A stretch of 64,000 bases of DNA from an uncultured Lachnospiraceae bacterium. Its GTDB lineage: Bacteria > Bacillota > Clostridia > Lachnospirales > Lachnospiraceae. Positions 1 through 9,547 of the stretch are shown here, piece by piece (position 1 is the stretch's first letter; every line of letters starts with the position of its first letter). Position numbers and translations under genes: made by a program. The stretch lies in NCBI GenBank assembly GCA_945929965.1, contig CAMEOT010000001.1, positions 1 to 64,000 on the forward strand. The letters run 5' to 3'. A model generated the notes under the pieces. That model had not been told where the DNA came from and searched no databases. It was given only the letters and a program-made list of their open reading frames with translations.

Positions 1-153
1 TCGGTACTTAGCGAGGGTACTTTCCTCGCTTATGTACCGTTACGCTCTGCGACAGGAGCGCATCGTACTAAAGTACGAGCGTGTCGCGTTTCTTATACCC
101 TGCCAAGGGCTACGGGATTATTTAATTAACTTTCAAGTCAAGTAATATTGTAT

Positions 154-187
154 TAAAAAACCTCAGCAGATTTCTCTACTGAGGTTT
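154..187 (-). terminator. Rho-independent terminator downstream of tRNA-Gln
   Basis: Stem AAACCTCAG...CTGAGGTTT followed on the minus strand by a T run (GAGGTTTTTTAATA). Confidence 0.8.
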
Positions 188-213
188 ACTTAGCAGGTCA
201 ACCCCTGCTTCGC

Positions 214-283
214 AGGGCTACAAGGATTCGAACCTTGAAATGACGGAGTCAGAGTCCGTTGCCTTACCGTTTGGCGATAGCCC
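214..283 (-). tRNA. tRNA-Gln (anticodon CTG)
   Basis: Minus-strand GGGCTATCGCCAAACGGTAAGGCAACGGACTCTGACTCCGTCATTTCAAGGTTCGAATCCTTGTAGCCC: cloverleaf arms, GGTTCGAATCC T-arm, anticodon loop CTCTGAC. Confidence 0.93.
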
Positions 284-388
284 TATGTCGTTTACTTGAT
301 GAAGTATACACTATCTGTTTCTATTTTGCAATACCTAATTTAAAAAATTTTAAAAAAAGTATATGAAATTAAAACAATTTTCGTAAAA

Positions 389-2071
389 TCACCTGGTAAA
401 CACTGCGATATAGGGGTAATCTTTCCTCTTCGTGGGCTGAAAATCTTCCATCAGCCAGTGCCAGATAAAGTTATCGCCTTCCTGCCGGATATCTCCGTAG
501 CTGCTTTCAAACACCACCACATCCGGATAACGTTCCGGATGGAGTTCCCAGTAATCCAACAGCCGCTCATCATAGATCATGGAGCAGATGGTATCGGGAG
601 AAGCCTGGGTATGTTCTCCCAACATGCAATAGAACTGAGAGGGTCCCACATAGAGTACTGTGCTGCCGTCCGGCACCGCCTCCTGCCATATTTCCATATT
701 ATTGTTGTAGCGGTATGCCGTCATATAGTCTGTGAGAATACCCGCCCGCAGACCTTTCCTGTTAATCCCCCGCACATTACGAATTACGGACGCATGGTAT
801 TCCTGAGATCCCAAAATCAGATACGTATAAGAAAACGCATTGCCCAATACCAGGCACAGGCACAGAACCTGCAGAGCCTTTTTCCCATATGCACTCGTCT
901 TCTGCCAATAGCCGCTTAAGACTGCCAGTCCTGCCTCCGCTCCCAGGATCAGATATGTATTTAGCAGCATCGGCTCCCAGTTAGACAACAAAAGTACCGC
1001 AAAATAGTTCACAAACACCAGCAGGATCCAGCGGAAGAAAAGTGTTTCCGCCCGGTCCTTCCGAAGGTAAATGTAGATACCTTCCAAAGATAATGCCATC
1101 AGAAGAAGCTGTGGATAGATGGCATTAAAAGAGCTGAACAGCCAGAATCCGATCTGAATCACAAATACGATCAGGAAAAACAGCATTCCCGGCGCACGGA
1201 GCAGTTCCGGAAGCTGCTTTTTCATCTTCTTTTCCACGAGCCATCGAATCAGTCCCGCAATAAGCAGAGCTGCCAGAAGGATCAGCAGGGTCTCTCCGAG
1301 ACTTTTTCCCCAGTCCAGCAATTTCTCTGCCGCGGAAGTCTGATGGGATCCTTCTCCCAGAATTTCTCCCACCATCTGCAGCATGGTCTGCGGCGTCATA
1401 TAAGTCAGCAGATATCCGAACATTGCCCCGGCACTCAGCACGCAGGGCAACAGATATGCCAGAACCTCCCTGCCTTTCCGCGCCGATTTACGCAGCAGCA
1501 GAAATCCCATACAACATAGGAAAACCAGCACCATGCTGGGATATGCCAGGACATCACAGGTCATGAAAATCCCTGAGAATACCAACCAACGCAGTCTGCC
1601 TTCTCCTGTCAGGTAGCGTACCATGCACAATATCATCAGCGCGAAGAACCAGTTGTGGAGATTAGAATATTCCGGAATAAAAATAGATTTCGGTGTCGTT
1701 ACGTAATATAAAAGTCCCATCAGCGCAGATACGGATGCATCCACCTGCGGTGCTGCCTTCCGGATCGTCTTATATAAGAAGACACTGACTCCTGCCTGGA
1801 TTGGGAAAAATACGACTCTCAAAAACAGATTCAGATAATTCACTCCGCCGGTCAGCCGTACAAACGGCGCAATAAACAATGCCGTGAAAATAGCAGAGGT
1901 CTGGTGGGGTTCCCACATATCCAGTAACAGCCGGTCACCCATGGCCAGCCGGTATCCCACCATGATACCGTACCCTTCATCCGTGTCCGCTCCGATGAAC
2001 AGATTTTTCAACGTATATGCAATTACCGCAAGAATGCAGATTGTTTTCCAAAATTTTTTATTTTTCATCAT
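389..2071 (-). CDS. Polytopic membrane protein, GT-C/glycosyltransferase-like
   Basis: 560 aa ORF, many hydrophobic segments, N-terminal D-E-G-Y loop typical of GT-C-like proteins. Confidence 0.6.
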   Translation of the reverse strand: MMKNKKFWKTICILAVIAYTLKNLFIGADTDEGYGIMVGYRLAMGDRLLLDMWEPHQTSAIFTALFIAPFVRLTGGVNYLNLFLRVVFFPIQAGVSVFLYKTIRKAAPQVDASVSALMGLLYYVTTPKSIFIPEYSNLHNWFFALMILCMVRYLTGEGRLRWLVFSGIFMTCDVLAYPSMVLVFLCCMGFLLLRKSARKGREVLAYLLPCVLSAGAMFGYLLTYMTPQTMLQMVGEILGEGSHQTSAAEKLLDWGKSLGETLLILLAALLIAGLIRWLVEKKMKKQLPELLRAPGMLFFLIVFVIQIGFWLFSSFNAIYPQLLLMALSLEGIYIYLRKDRAETLFFRWILLVFVNYFAVLLLSNWEPMLLNTYLILGAEAGLAVLSGYWQKTSAYGKKALQVLCLCLVLGNAFSYTYLILGSQEYHASVIRNVRGINRKGLRAGILTDYMTAYRYNNNMEIWQEAVPDGSTVLYVGPSQFYCMLGEHTQASPDTICSMIYDERLLDYWELHPERYPDVVVFESSYGDIRQEGDNFIWHWLMEDFQPTKRKDYPYIAVFTR

Positions 2072-2180
2072 GCCACTATCTTAACACAGCATTTTCTCCG
2101 CCGCAACAGAAACGAGGCTTACCGCCCATGCAGTAAGCCCCGCCTTATTCAACACAATGAGAGAAATGTATTATGGTATT

Positions 2181-4292
2181 TTATACTTCAAAAATCAGAT
2201 CACCATAGGTAGGTACCGGCCATACCTTCTTGTCAACCATCATCTCCAGTGCATCCACGGGAGTTCTCAGGTCATCCATTGCGGTATGTACCACATCTTT
2301 ATAGAAGAAAGCAAGCTTCTTGGGATCTTCGATGCCTGCTGCCTCTGCCAGCTTATCCTCCAGAGTGGTCTCGGCAGCCTGTGCCTCTGCCAGCTTCTCG
2401 GAGATGCTCTTCAGTACCGTGGTCTGTACGGTAGCATCAGCGCCTGCGCTCTTTACAGCCAGTACGGTATCAGCCAGGGTCTTGGTGTACTCCATAACTG
2501 CGGGAATGTACTGCTTCTTCGCCATATCTACCATGGTCAGAGCTTCGATATTGATGGTCTTGGAGTAGGTTTCGTACAGAACCTCCTCACGGGATCTTAA
2601 CTCCGCCTCGGTGAAGATACCGAACTTCTCGAACAGTTTGATGGACTTCTCGGTGGTTAGAGTCTCGGAAGCCTCTACCATGGACTTGATGTTGGGAAGT
2701 CCTCTTCTGGCTGCCTCTTCTACCCATTCCTCGGAATAACCGTTACCGTTGAAAATGATTCTCTGATGCTCGGTCAGATACTTCTTGATCAGATCATGAA
2801 CGGCAACATCGAAATCGTCTGCCTTCTCCAGAATGTCTGCTGCCTCGCAGAAAGCTTCTGCAACGATAGCATTCAGAGTGGTGTTGGGGCTAGCGATGGA
2901 ATCTGCACTACCTACCATACGGAACTCGAACTTGTTGCCGGTGAAAGCAAACGGTGAAGTTCTGTTACGGTCTGTTGCATCCTTATCCAGATCCGGCAGT
3001 GTGGATACGCCGGTCAGAAGCTTACCACCCTGGATAGAATGGGTTGCATCACCGGTCTCAACCAGCTGCTTTACCACATCCTCCAGCTGCTCACCCAGGA
3101 ATACGGAGATGATGGCAGGGGGTGCCTCGTTGGCTCCCAGTCTGTGATCGTTGCCGACATCGGATGCACTCTGACGAAGCAGATCTGCATGGGTATCTAC
3201 GGCTTTCAGAATACATGCCAGTACCAACAGGAACTGGATGTTCTCGTTAGGAGTGTCGCCGGGATCTAACAGGTTCACGCCATTATCAGTTCCCAGGGAC
3301 CAGTTGTTATGTTTACCGGAGCCGTTCACTCCGGCGAAAGGCTTCTCATGCAGCAGACAGGTCATTCCATGACGACCGGCTACTTTTTTCATCGTCTCCA
3401 TAACCAGCTGGTTATGATCTACTGCGATGTTAGCAGTCTCATAAATGGGTGCCAGTTCATGCTGTGCGGGAGCTACCTCGTTGTGCTGTGTCTTGGCGGT
3501 TACGCCCAGCTTCCACAGCTCAATATTCAGATCCTTCATGAAGGAACCGATTCTCTCGCGGATGGTACCAAAGTAATGATCCTCCAGTTCCTGTCCCTTG
3601 GGTGCGGGTGCACCGAACAGGGTGCGTCCTGCGAAGATCAGATCTTCACGCTTTAAGTATTTATCTCTGTCTACCAGGAAATATTCCTGCTCCGGTCCTA
3701 CACTTGCTACGACCTTGGTAGCTTCGGTATTGCCGAACAGTCTTACGATACGCAGTGCCTGGGTGCTGACAGCTTCCATGGAACGAAGCAGGGGTGTCTT
3801 CTTATCCAGTGCCTCACCCTTGTAAGAACAGAAAGCAGTGGGAATGCAAAGGATCACGCCGGTTGCATCTTCTTTCAGAAATGCAGGAGATGTGATATCC
3901 CATGCGGTATAGCCTCTTGCCTCAAAGGTTGCTCGTAAGCCTCCGGAGGGAAAGGAAGATGCATCGGGCTCGCCCTTGATCAGTTCCTTGCCGGAGAACT
4001 CCATGATCATCTTACCTGATTCATCGGGATGAGTTACGAATGCGTCATGCTTCTCAGCAGTGATACCGGTCAGAGGCTGGAACCAGTGAGTATAATGTGT
4101 TGCACCGTTCTCGATTGCCCAGTCCTTCATTGCTTTTGCCACAACATCTGCGGTAGCTAAAGACAGCTCTCCGCCATGATCAATGATCTTCTTCACTTCT
4201 TTGTAGACGCTCTTGGGTAATCTTTCCCTCATCTTACCCAGAGTGAATACCTTACTGCCAAAGATTTCTTCCACATTTAATACTTCACTCAT
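2181..4292 (-). CDS. glnN: Glutamine synthetase type III
   Basis: About 700 aa; motifs [42 protein letters not shown] typical of GSIII; SD GGAGGAAACGAAGATG before MSEVLNVEE. Confidence 0.96.
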   Translation of the reverse strand: MSEVLNVEEIFGSKVFTLGKMRERLPKSVYKEVKKIIDHGGELSLATADVVAKAMKDWAIENGATHYTHWFQPLTGITAEKHDAFVTHPDESGKMIMEFSGKELIKGEPDASSFPSGGLRATFEARGYTAWDITSPAFLKEDATGVILCIPTAFCSYKGEALDKKTPLLRSMEAVSTQALRIVRLFGNTEATKVVASVGPEQEYFLVDRDKYLKREDLIFAGRTLFGAPAPKGQELEDHYFGTIRERIGSFMKDLNIELWKLGVTAKTQHNEVAPAQHELAPIYETANIAVDHNQLVMETMKKVAGRHGMTCLLHEKPFAGVNGSGKHNNWSLGTDNGVNLLDPGDTPNENIQFLLVLACILKAVDTHADLLRQSASDVGNDHRLGANEAPPAIISVFLGEQLEDVVKQLVETGDATHSIQGGKLLTGVSTLPDLDKDATDRNRTSPFAFTGNKFEFRMVGSADSIASPNTTLNAIVAEAFCEAADILEKADDFDVAVHDLIKKYLTEHQRIIFNGNGYSEEWVEEAARRGLPNIKSMVEASETLTTEKSIKLFEKFGIFTEAELRSREEVLYETYSKTINIEALTMVDMAKKQYIPAVMEYTKTLADTVLAVKSAGADATVQTTVLKSISEKLAEAQAAETTLEDKLAEAAGIEDPKKLAFFYKDVVHTAMDDLRTPVDALEMMVDKKVWPVPTYGDLIFEV

Positions 4293-4417
4293 CTTCGTTT
4301 CCTCCTTATTTTTGCTATTTTTCATGCTTCCTGCGACTACACCGACACAGTTGCTATTCAGAACTCACATGTGCAAAATCGCATCTGCGATGCTTTCCGG
4401 GTGGCTCCAAATAGCAA

Positions 4418-4457
4418 CAAAAAAGGCGCTACACTCCTAGTGTAAACGCCTTCGTTT
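4418..4457 (-). promoter_or_regulatory. Leader terminator/attenuator hairpin with overlapping alternative hairpin upstream of glnN
   Basis: RNA sense AAGGCGTTTACACTAGGAGTGTAGCGCCTTTTTTG (stem plus U tract); 5' strand overlaps AAAC-GAAGGC-GTTT. Confidence 0.65.
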
Positions 4458-4505
4458 CGCATTGAAAAATATTAACTTGTGAGGATCGCTCCTCTATGGT
4501 TCATT

Positions 4506-4534
4506 ACTATACAACAGTTTTTTTTCGATTGCAA
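4506..4534 (-). promoter_or_regulatory. Sigma-A-like promoter of glnN
   Basis: TTGCAA-17 bp-TATAGT on the minus strand. Confidence 0.65.
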
Positions 4535-4587
4535 TACCCTTTTTGAAAAAAATTTATTATTGCATCCGAAACGACCTTTGAAACGTC

Positions 4588-6699
4588 CTATACCTCGAAA
4601 AGCAGATCCGCATAGGTCGGGAACGGCCAGTACTTTTTATCTACCAGCTTCTCCAGTTCATCCGCAGGTCTTCTCAGAGCGTTCATTGCCACCATGACTT
4701 TATCGTGATAGCAGAATGCCTGCTCCTTGCCTCTGGGCATGGCAGAAGCTTTCTTCTCCTCTTCTAACAGTGCCTCGGATGCCTTCTCCATCTCCGTCAG
4801 CTTCTGTGTGATCTGCTGCAGCATACGGGTAGGAACATACGTGTCTCCGCCGGCCTCTGTGATAGCGATCACAGCATCCGCCAAAGACTTGCTGTACTTC
4901 ATGACTGCGGGGATGATCTGCTTATTCGCCATATCCAACATGGTCAGCGCCTCGATATTGATGGTCTTCGCATAGGTCTCATACAGTACCTCCGCACGGG
5001 AGCGCAGCTCTGCTTCGGTGAAAATACCGAACTTTTCAAACAGATGGATCGCCTTGGGGGTGGTCAGGGTGTCTACTGCCGCCACCATGGAAGGAATGTT
5101 GGGCAATCCTCTTCTGGCTGCTTCTTCTTCCCATTCCTTGGCATAACCGTTGCCATTGAAAATAATTCTCTGATGCTCGGTCATATATTCCTTGATCAGA
5201 TCATGAACTGCCATATCGAAATCTTCCGCACCTTCCAGGCGGTCTGCTGCTTCGCAGAAAGCCTCTGCCACAATGGCATTCAGAGTGGTGTTGGGACTTC
5301 CGATGGAATCCTCGCTTCCCACCATACGGAACTCGAATTTATTACCGGTAAACGCGAAAGGTGACGTACGGTTTCTGTCCGTCGCATCCTTTACAAAATC
5401 AGGAAGCGTAGATACACCGGTACGGAGCATGCCGCCCTCTTTCAGATTATCCGCTTTACCGGTCTCTACCAGCTGTGACACGACATCCTCCAGCTGCTCA
5501 CCCAGGAAAATAGAGATGATAGCAGGAGGTGCCTCATAGCCACCCAGTCTGTGATCGTTGCCTACGTTGGACGCACTCTGGCGCAGCAGATCCGCATGGG
5601 TATCTACTGCCTTCATGATACATGCCAGCACTAATAAAAACTGAATATTTTCATTCGGGGTCTGTCCCGGCTCTAACAGATTCACACCGTTGTCCGTGGT
5701 GATAGACCAGTTATTATGCTTACCGGAACCGTTCACTCCGGCAAAAGGCTTCTCATGCAGCATACAGCGCAGGCCATGTTTGCCTGCCACACGCTTCAGT
5801 GTCTCCATTACCAGCTGGTTATGGTCCACTGCCACATTCGCGGATTCGTAGATGGGAGCCACTTCGTGCTGTGCGGGAGCTGCCTCATTATGCTGGGTCT
5901 TGGAAGTCACGCCCAATTTCCACAGCTCAATATTCACGTCATGCATAAATCCGCCGATACGCTCACGGATAACACCGAAATAATGGTCATCCATCTCCTG
6001 ACCCTTAGGTGCAGGGGCACCGAACAGGGTGCGTCCGGAGAAAATAATATCTTCACGCTGCAGCGCCTTGGCAGAATCCACCAGGAAATATTCCTGTTCT
6101 GCACCGACGGAAGGCAGTACCTTGGTTGCCTCTGTATTACCGAACAGACGTACAATGCGGATTGCCTGTTTGCTCAAAGCTTCCATGGAACGAAGTAACG
6201 GTGTCTTTTTATCCAGAGCTTCGCCCTTATAAGAACAGAAAGCAGTGGGGATACAAAGCGTCGGACCGGTTGCTGTCTCTTTGATAAATGCAGGAGAGGT
6301 AATATCCCATGTGGTATAACCTCTTGCCTCAAAAGTCGCACGCAAGCCCCCGGACGGGAAAGAAGATGCATCAGGCTCGCCCTTGATCAGTTCCTTACCG
6401 GAAAATTCCATGATCATACGGCCATCCTCATCGGGATGTGTTACAAAAGCATCGTGTTTTTCAGCGGTGATACCGGTCAACGGCTGGAACCAATGAGTAT
6501 AATGGGTTGCCCCGTTCTCGATCGCCCAGTCTTTCATTGCTGTTGCCACCACATCGGCAGTCGCCAGGGAAAGTTCTCCTCCCTGATCCATGACTTTCTT
6601 GACTTCTTTGTAAGTGCTCTTGGGGAGTCTCTCTTTCATTTTACCCAAAGTAAATACTTTGCTGGCGAAAAGCTCCTCTACATTTAATTCTTCGCGCAT
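4588..6699 (-). CDS. glnN: Glutamine synthetase type III (second tandem copy)
   Basis: Highly similar to the 2181-4292 product across its length; start [10 protein letters not shown]. Confidence 0.95.
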   Translation of the reverse strand: MREELNVEELFASKVFTLGKMKERLPKSTYKEVKKVMDQGGELSLATADVVATAMKDWAIENGATHYTHWFQPLTGITAEKHDAFVTHPDEDGRMIMEFSGKELIKGEPDASSFPSGGLRATFEARGYTTWDITSPAFIKETATGPTLCIPTAFCSYKGEALDKKTPLLRSMEALSKQAIRIVRLFGNTEATKVLPSVGAEQEYFLVDSAKALQREDIIFSGRTLFGAPAPKGQEMDDHYFGVIRERIGGFMHDVNIELWKLGVTSKTQHNEAAPAQHEVAPIYESANVAVDHNQLVMETLKRVAGKHGLRCMLHEKPFAGVNGSGKHNNWSITTDNGVNLLEPGQTPNENIQFLLVLACIMKAVDTHADLLRQSASNVGNDHRLGGYEAPPAIISIFLGEQLEDVVSQLVETGKADNLKEGGMLRTGVSTLPDFVKDATDRNRTSPFAFTGNKFEFRMVGSEDSIGSPNTTLNAIVAEAFCEAADRLEGAEDFDMAVHDLIKEYMTEHQRIIFNGNGYAKEWEEEAARRGLPNIPSMVAAVDTLTTPKAIHLFEKFGIFTEAELRSRAEVLYETYAKTINIEALTMLDMANKQIIPAVMKYSKSLADAVIAITEAGGDTYVPTRMLQQITQKLTEMEKASEALLEEEKKASAMPRGKEQAFCYHDKVMVAMNALRRPADELEKLVDKKYWPFPTYADLLFEV

Positions 6700-6771
6700 G
6701 TCCCTACTTCCCTTCGGTGTACTAATAATATCGATTACAGTGTACAACATGTGCGTTATAGTGGTCAATTA

Positions 6772-8262
6772 TTATTTTCGGGGTTTTATCGATAAGTTTT
6801 TCCAAAAATAATCTATGCTCAGAACTCCTCCCAACAGAATTCCGGGCATCTGATTATACAGCTGCCTGCCGCTGGCTTCCCAGAGCATCAGAAATACCAC
6901 AATGCCAAAAAAGCCCAACTGGCATATCATCAATAACGACGGCGGATTCTGTCCTCTGATAACATTTCTAAGGCTGAAAAGCATTCCGATCCACAAAAGT
7001 ACATACACGGACACCAGATAACAATAGCAGAGCTGGCTGGTTCTCCAGTAATAACTGCCCCAGGGAGAAAGCATTTCCCAGATCAGGGTTTGGTCGTTCT
7101 GCTCCACATTCAGGAAGGCACTGGCACCCAGATTGCCGTTTGCAAAATTATAGCTTGCCTTTTTTCTCAAATGCTCCACATTGAAAAAATCTGCCTTATT
7201 TTCCCGGATATATTCCACGCAGTATTGCTGTTTTTCTTCTTTGGTGGAAAATGTATACATCTGCTCCACAAGTTCCGTGTTATTGGTCCAGGAGCCGTCT
7301 TCCTTCATTCCCAATGCCACCCAGCTCATCACCGGATTTGCTGTAACTGCTGCTTTCCGCGTAACGTCATATGTATTTGCCCACAGCTGCAGTCCCACGC
7401 CAAACACAATCGCAGCTGCTGCATACTGCATGAGCACCCGCCGGTCTGCTTTTTCTCTCTGCCACAGCAGGATCATGGCACCGGCGATCAGCGGAATGAT
7501 CGCCGTGATCTTCCAGATAATCGCCAGTATCGTTGTCACTCCGGCAAGCACTGACCACAGGATTTTTCCCTTGTTTGTCTTGGTGCTTCCGGATTTTTTC
7601 AGAAGAGCCAAAGTCAGGATTCCCAGCCCGAAGCTCATGGAATCTGTATAAAACACTGAGACCATATCCCATAGCGGAAGCAGGAACGCAAAGGTAAGCA
7701 GTATAGGAAATCTCCATCTGCAGTCCCCCTTTTGCTCCGTCAGGTATCCGCATGCCCATACCACCAGCAGTACCAACAGTACATTTCGCAGCAATACGAA
7801 ATGAAACGGAGATATTCCAAGTAAGACCGCCACCCGGAACCATACCGAGAGCAGAAGCATCGGCTTCAGATTATTGGAATACGTCACAAAATAATCCGTA
7901 TATTCCAGGGTTCCGCCGGTCGCCAGGTTCATGGCATCCCGGTACACGTAAGTGTAGTCCACCAAAGTGTTCTCATTCCCCTGACGACTCAGAGATGTTA
8001 TGTATAACAGCACACCGAAGATTGCCAGGGCAAGCAGATATAGCGGCGTCCTTTTCCCGATCAGGGAATATATCTTATTCCATAACGCACCTGCCGCCAA
8101 TAAGACTATGACACATATGCCCACCCCCGGTATCATCTGCCGGGGAATCAGGTGATTCTGCGGATATCGGAATACCACGACGAGCAGAAGCGTCATTCCT
8201 GTCAGCATTACTGTATAGGCAAAAATAGTCAATGCTTTATGAATTTGGGCACTTTTCTTCAT
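6772..8262 (-). CDS. Polytopic membrane protein, GT-C/glycosyltransferase-like
   Basis: 496 aa, many transmembrane segments. Confidence 0.55.
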   Translation of the reverse strand: MKKSAQIHKALTIFAYTVMLTGMTLLLVVVFRYPQNHLIPRQMIPGVGICVIVLLAAGALWNKIYSLIGKRTPLYLLALAIFGVLLYITSLSRQGNENTLVDYTYVYRDAMNLATGGTLEYTDYFVTYSNNLKPMLLLSVWFRVAVLLGISPFHFVLLRNVLLVLLVVWACGYLTEQKGDCRWRFPILLTFAFLLPLWDMVSVFYTDSMSFGLGILTLALLKKSGSTKTNKGKILWSVLAGVTTILAIIWKITAIIPLIAGAMILLWQREKADRRVLMQYAAAAIVFGVGLQLWANTYDVTRKAAVTANPVMSWVALGMKEDGSWTNNTELVEQMYTFSTKEEKQQYCVEYIRENKADFFNVEHLRKKASYNFANGNLGASAFLNVEQNDQTLIWEMLSPWGSYYWRTSQLCYCYLVSVYVLLWIGMLFSLRNVIRGQNPPSLLMICQLGFFGIVVFLMLWEASGRQLYNQMPGILLGGVLSIDYFWKNLSIKPRK

Positions 8263-8288
8263 AAAGTGTCACCTCCGGTCGGCTTTTC

Positions 8289-9530
8289 TCATTCGTCGTT
8301 TCTCTGGCGCAGCAGATCGAACTTCTCGGGTGTCTCTGACAGCTTTATCCACAACACCTGTTTAGGATGGGGCGCGCTGTCCACACTTTCCCCATCTTCG
8401 GTGTACATGGCTTCCACCGTGACCGGTACGTTGGTGCCGTCTGGCTTCATGATCTCTATGGAGTCTCCCACGCAGAACTTGTTCCGCTGTTCGATCCGGC
8501 ACAGGGATTCTTTTACCGCTTCCACAATTCCCAGGTAAATGTACTCATTGACATAAGTGTTGTTATCATAGATCTGGGTGTTCTCATCCGGCTTGCCGAA
8601 ATAGAATCCTGTCGTAAACTGTCTGTAAGTACATTTGGAAATTTCCGCCTTATACCAGTCCATATTTTTCTCATACAGATCCGGATCGGCAAAATAGTCA
8701 TCAATAGCCTTCCGATAAGTTCTGGCAACGGTAGCCACATACAGTGCCGTCTTCATACGGCCTTCGATCTTCAGGCTGTCGATTCCCGCCTCCACCAGCT
8801 CCGGAATATGTTCGATCATGCACAGATCCTTGGAGTTGAAAATATAGGTTCCCCGCTCGTTCTCATAGACCGGCAGGTATTCTCCGGGTCTTGTCTCCTC
8901 CACCACCGCATATTTCCAGCGGCAGGGATGGGTACAGGCACCTCTGTTGGCATCTCTTCCGGTGAAGAAATTGCTCAGCAGGCATCTGCCTGAATAGGAA
9001 ATGCACATTGCCCCATGGACAAAGCTCTCAATTTCCATCTCCGCAGGGATTTTTTCTCGAATTCCTTTGATCTCTACCAGGGAAAGTTCTCTGGCAGATA
9101 CTACTCTTTTAGCTCCCAGTTTCCACCAGAACAGATAGGTTTCGTAATTCGTGTTATTCGCCTGTGTGGAAATGTGTACCTCCACCTGGGGCCATACTTC
9201 CTTGGCGATCATGAACATTCCGGGATCAGAAATGATCAGTGCGTCCGGCTGTTCCGGTTTCATATCCCGCAGCTCGGCAAAATATTTTCTGGCACCGTCA
9301 AGATCATAGTTGTGTGCCAGAATATTGGCGGTCACATAGACTTTCACGCCATGGGCGTGGGCGAAAGCCACTCCCTCCGCCATCTCTTCGCTGCTGAAAT
9401 TTTTCGCCTTGGCCCGCAGTCCGAATGCTTCTCCTCCGATATATACTGCATCTGCCCCGAACATTACTGCAGTCTTCAATACTTCCAGACTGCTGGCCGG
9501 GATCAAAAGTTCCGGTTTTTTATAATTCAT
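8289..9530 (-). CDS. U32 family peptidase-like protein (TrhP-type tRNA U34 hydroxylation protein)
   Basis: PELLIPASSLEVLKTAVMFGADAVYIGG, ESFVHGAMCISYSGRCLLSNFFTGRDANRGACTHPCRWKY, DSLKIEGRMK motifs of the U32 family. Confidence 0.93.
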   Translation of the reverse strand: MNYKKPELLIPASSLEVLKTAVMFGADAVYIGGEAFGLRAKAKNFSSEEMAEGVAFAHAHGVKVYVTANILAHNYDLDGARKYFAELRDMKPEQPDALIISDPGMFMIAKEVWPQVEVHISTQANNTNYETYLFWWKLGAKRVVSARELSLVEIKGIREKIPAEMEIESFVHGAMCISYSGRCLLSNFFTGRDANRGACTHPCRWKYAVVEETRPGEYLPVYENERGTYIFNSKDLCMIEHIPELVEAGIDSLKIEGRMKTALYVATVARTYRKAIDDYFADPDLYEKNMDWYKAEISKCTYRQFTTGFYFGKPDENTQIYDNNTYVNEYIYLGIVEAVKESLCRIEQRNKFCVGDSIEIMKPDGTNVPVTVEAMYTEDGESVDSAPHPKQVLWIKLSETPEKFDLLRQRNDE

Positions 9531-9547
9531 ATTCCTTCTCCCTCGTG

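Noticed and set aside
6700-6760. GGGAAGTAGGGA upstream of the first GSIII resembling the glnA riboswitch core
   Set aside because: The leader is only about 40 nt and the flanking stems of the glnA motif are absent; the match probably overlaps the ribosome binding site.
2157-6811. Plus-strand ORFs across the GSIII genes (for example 3309-3656, 5716-6198)
   Set aside because: They are antisense to strongly supported genes and show no family motifs; they are typical shadow ORFs.
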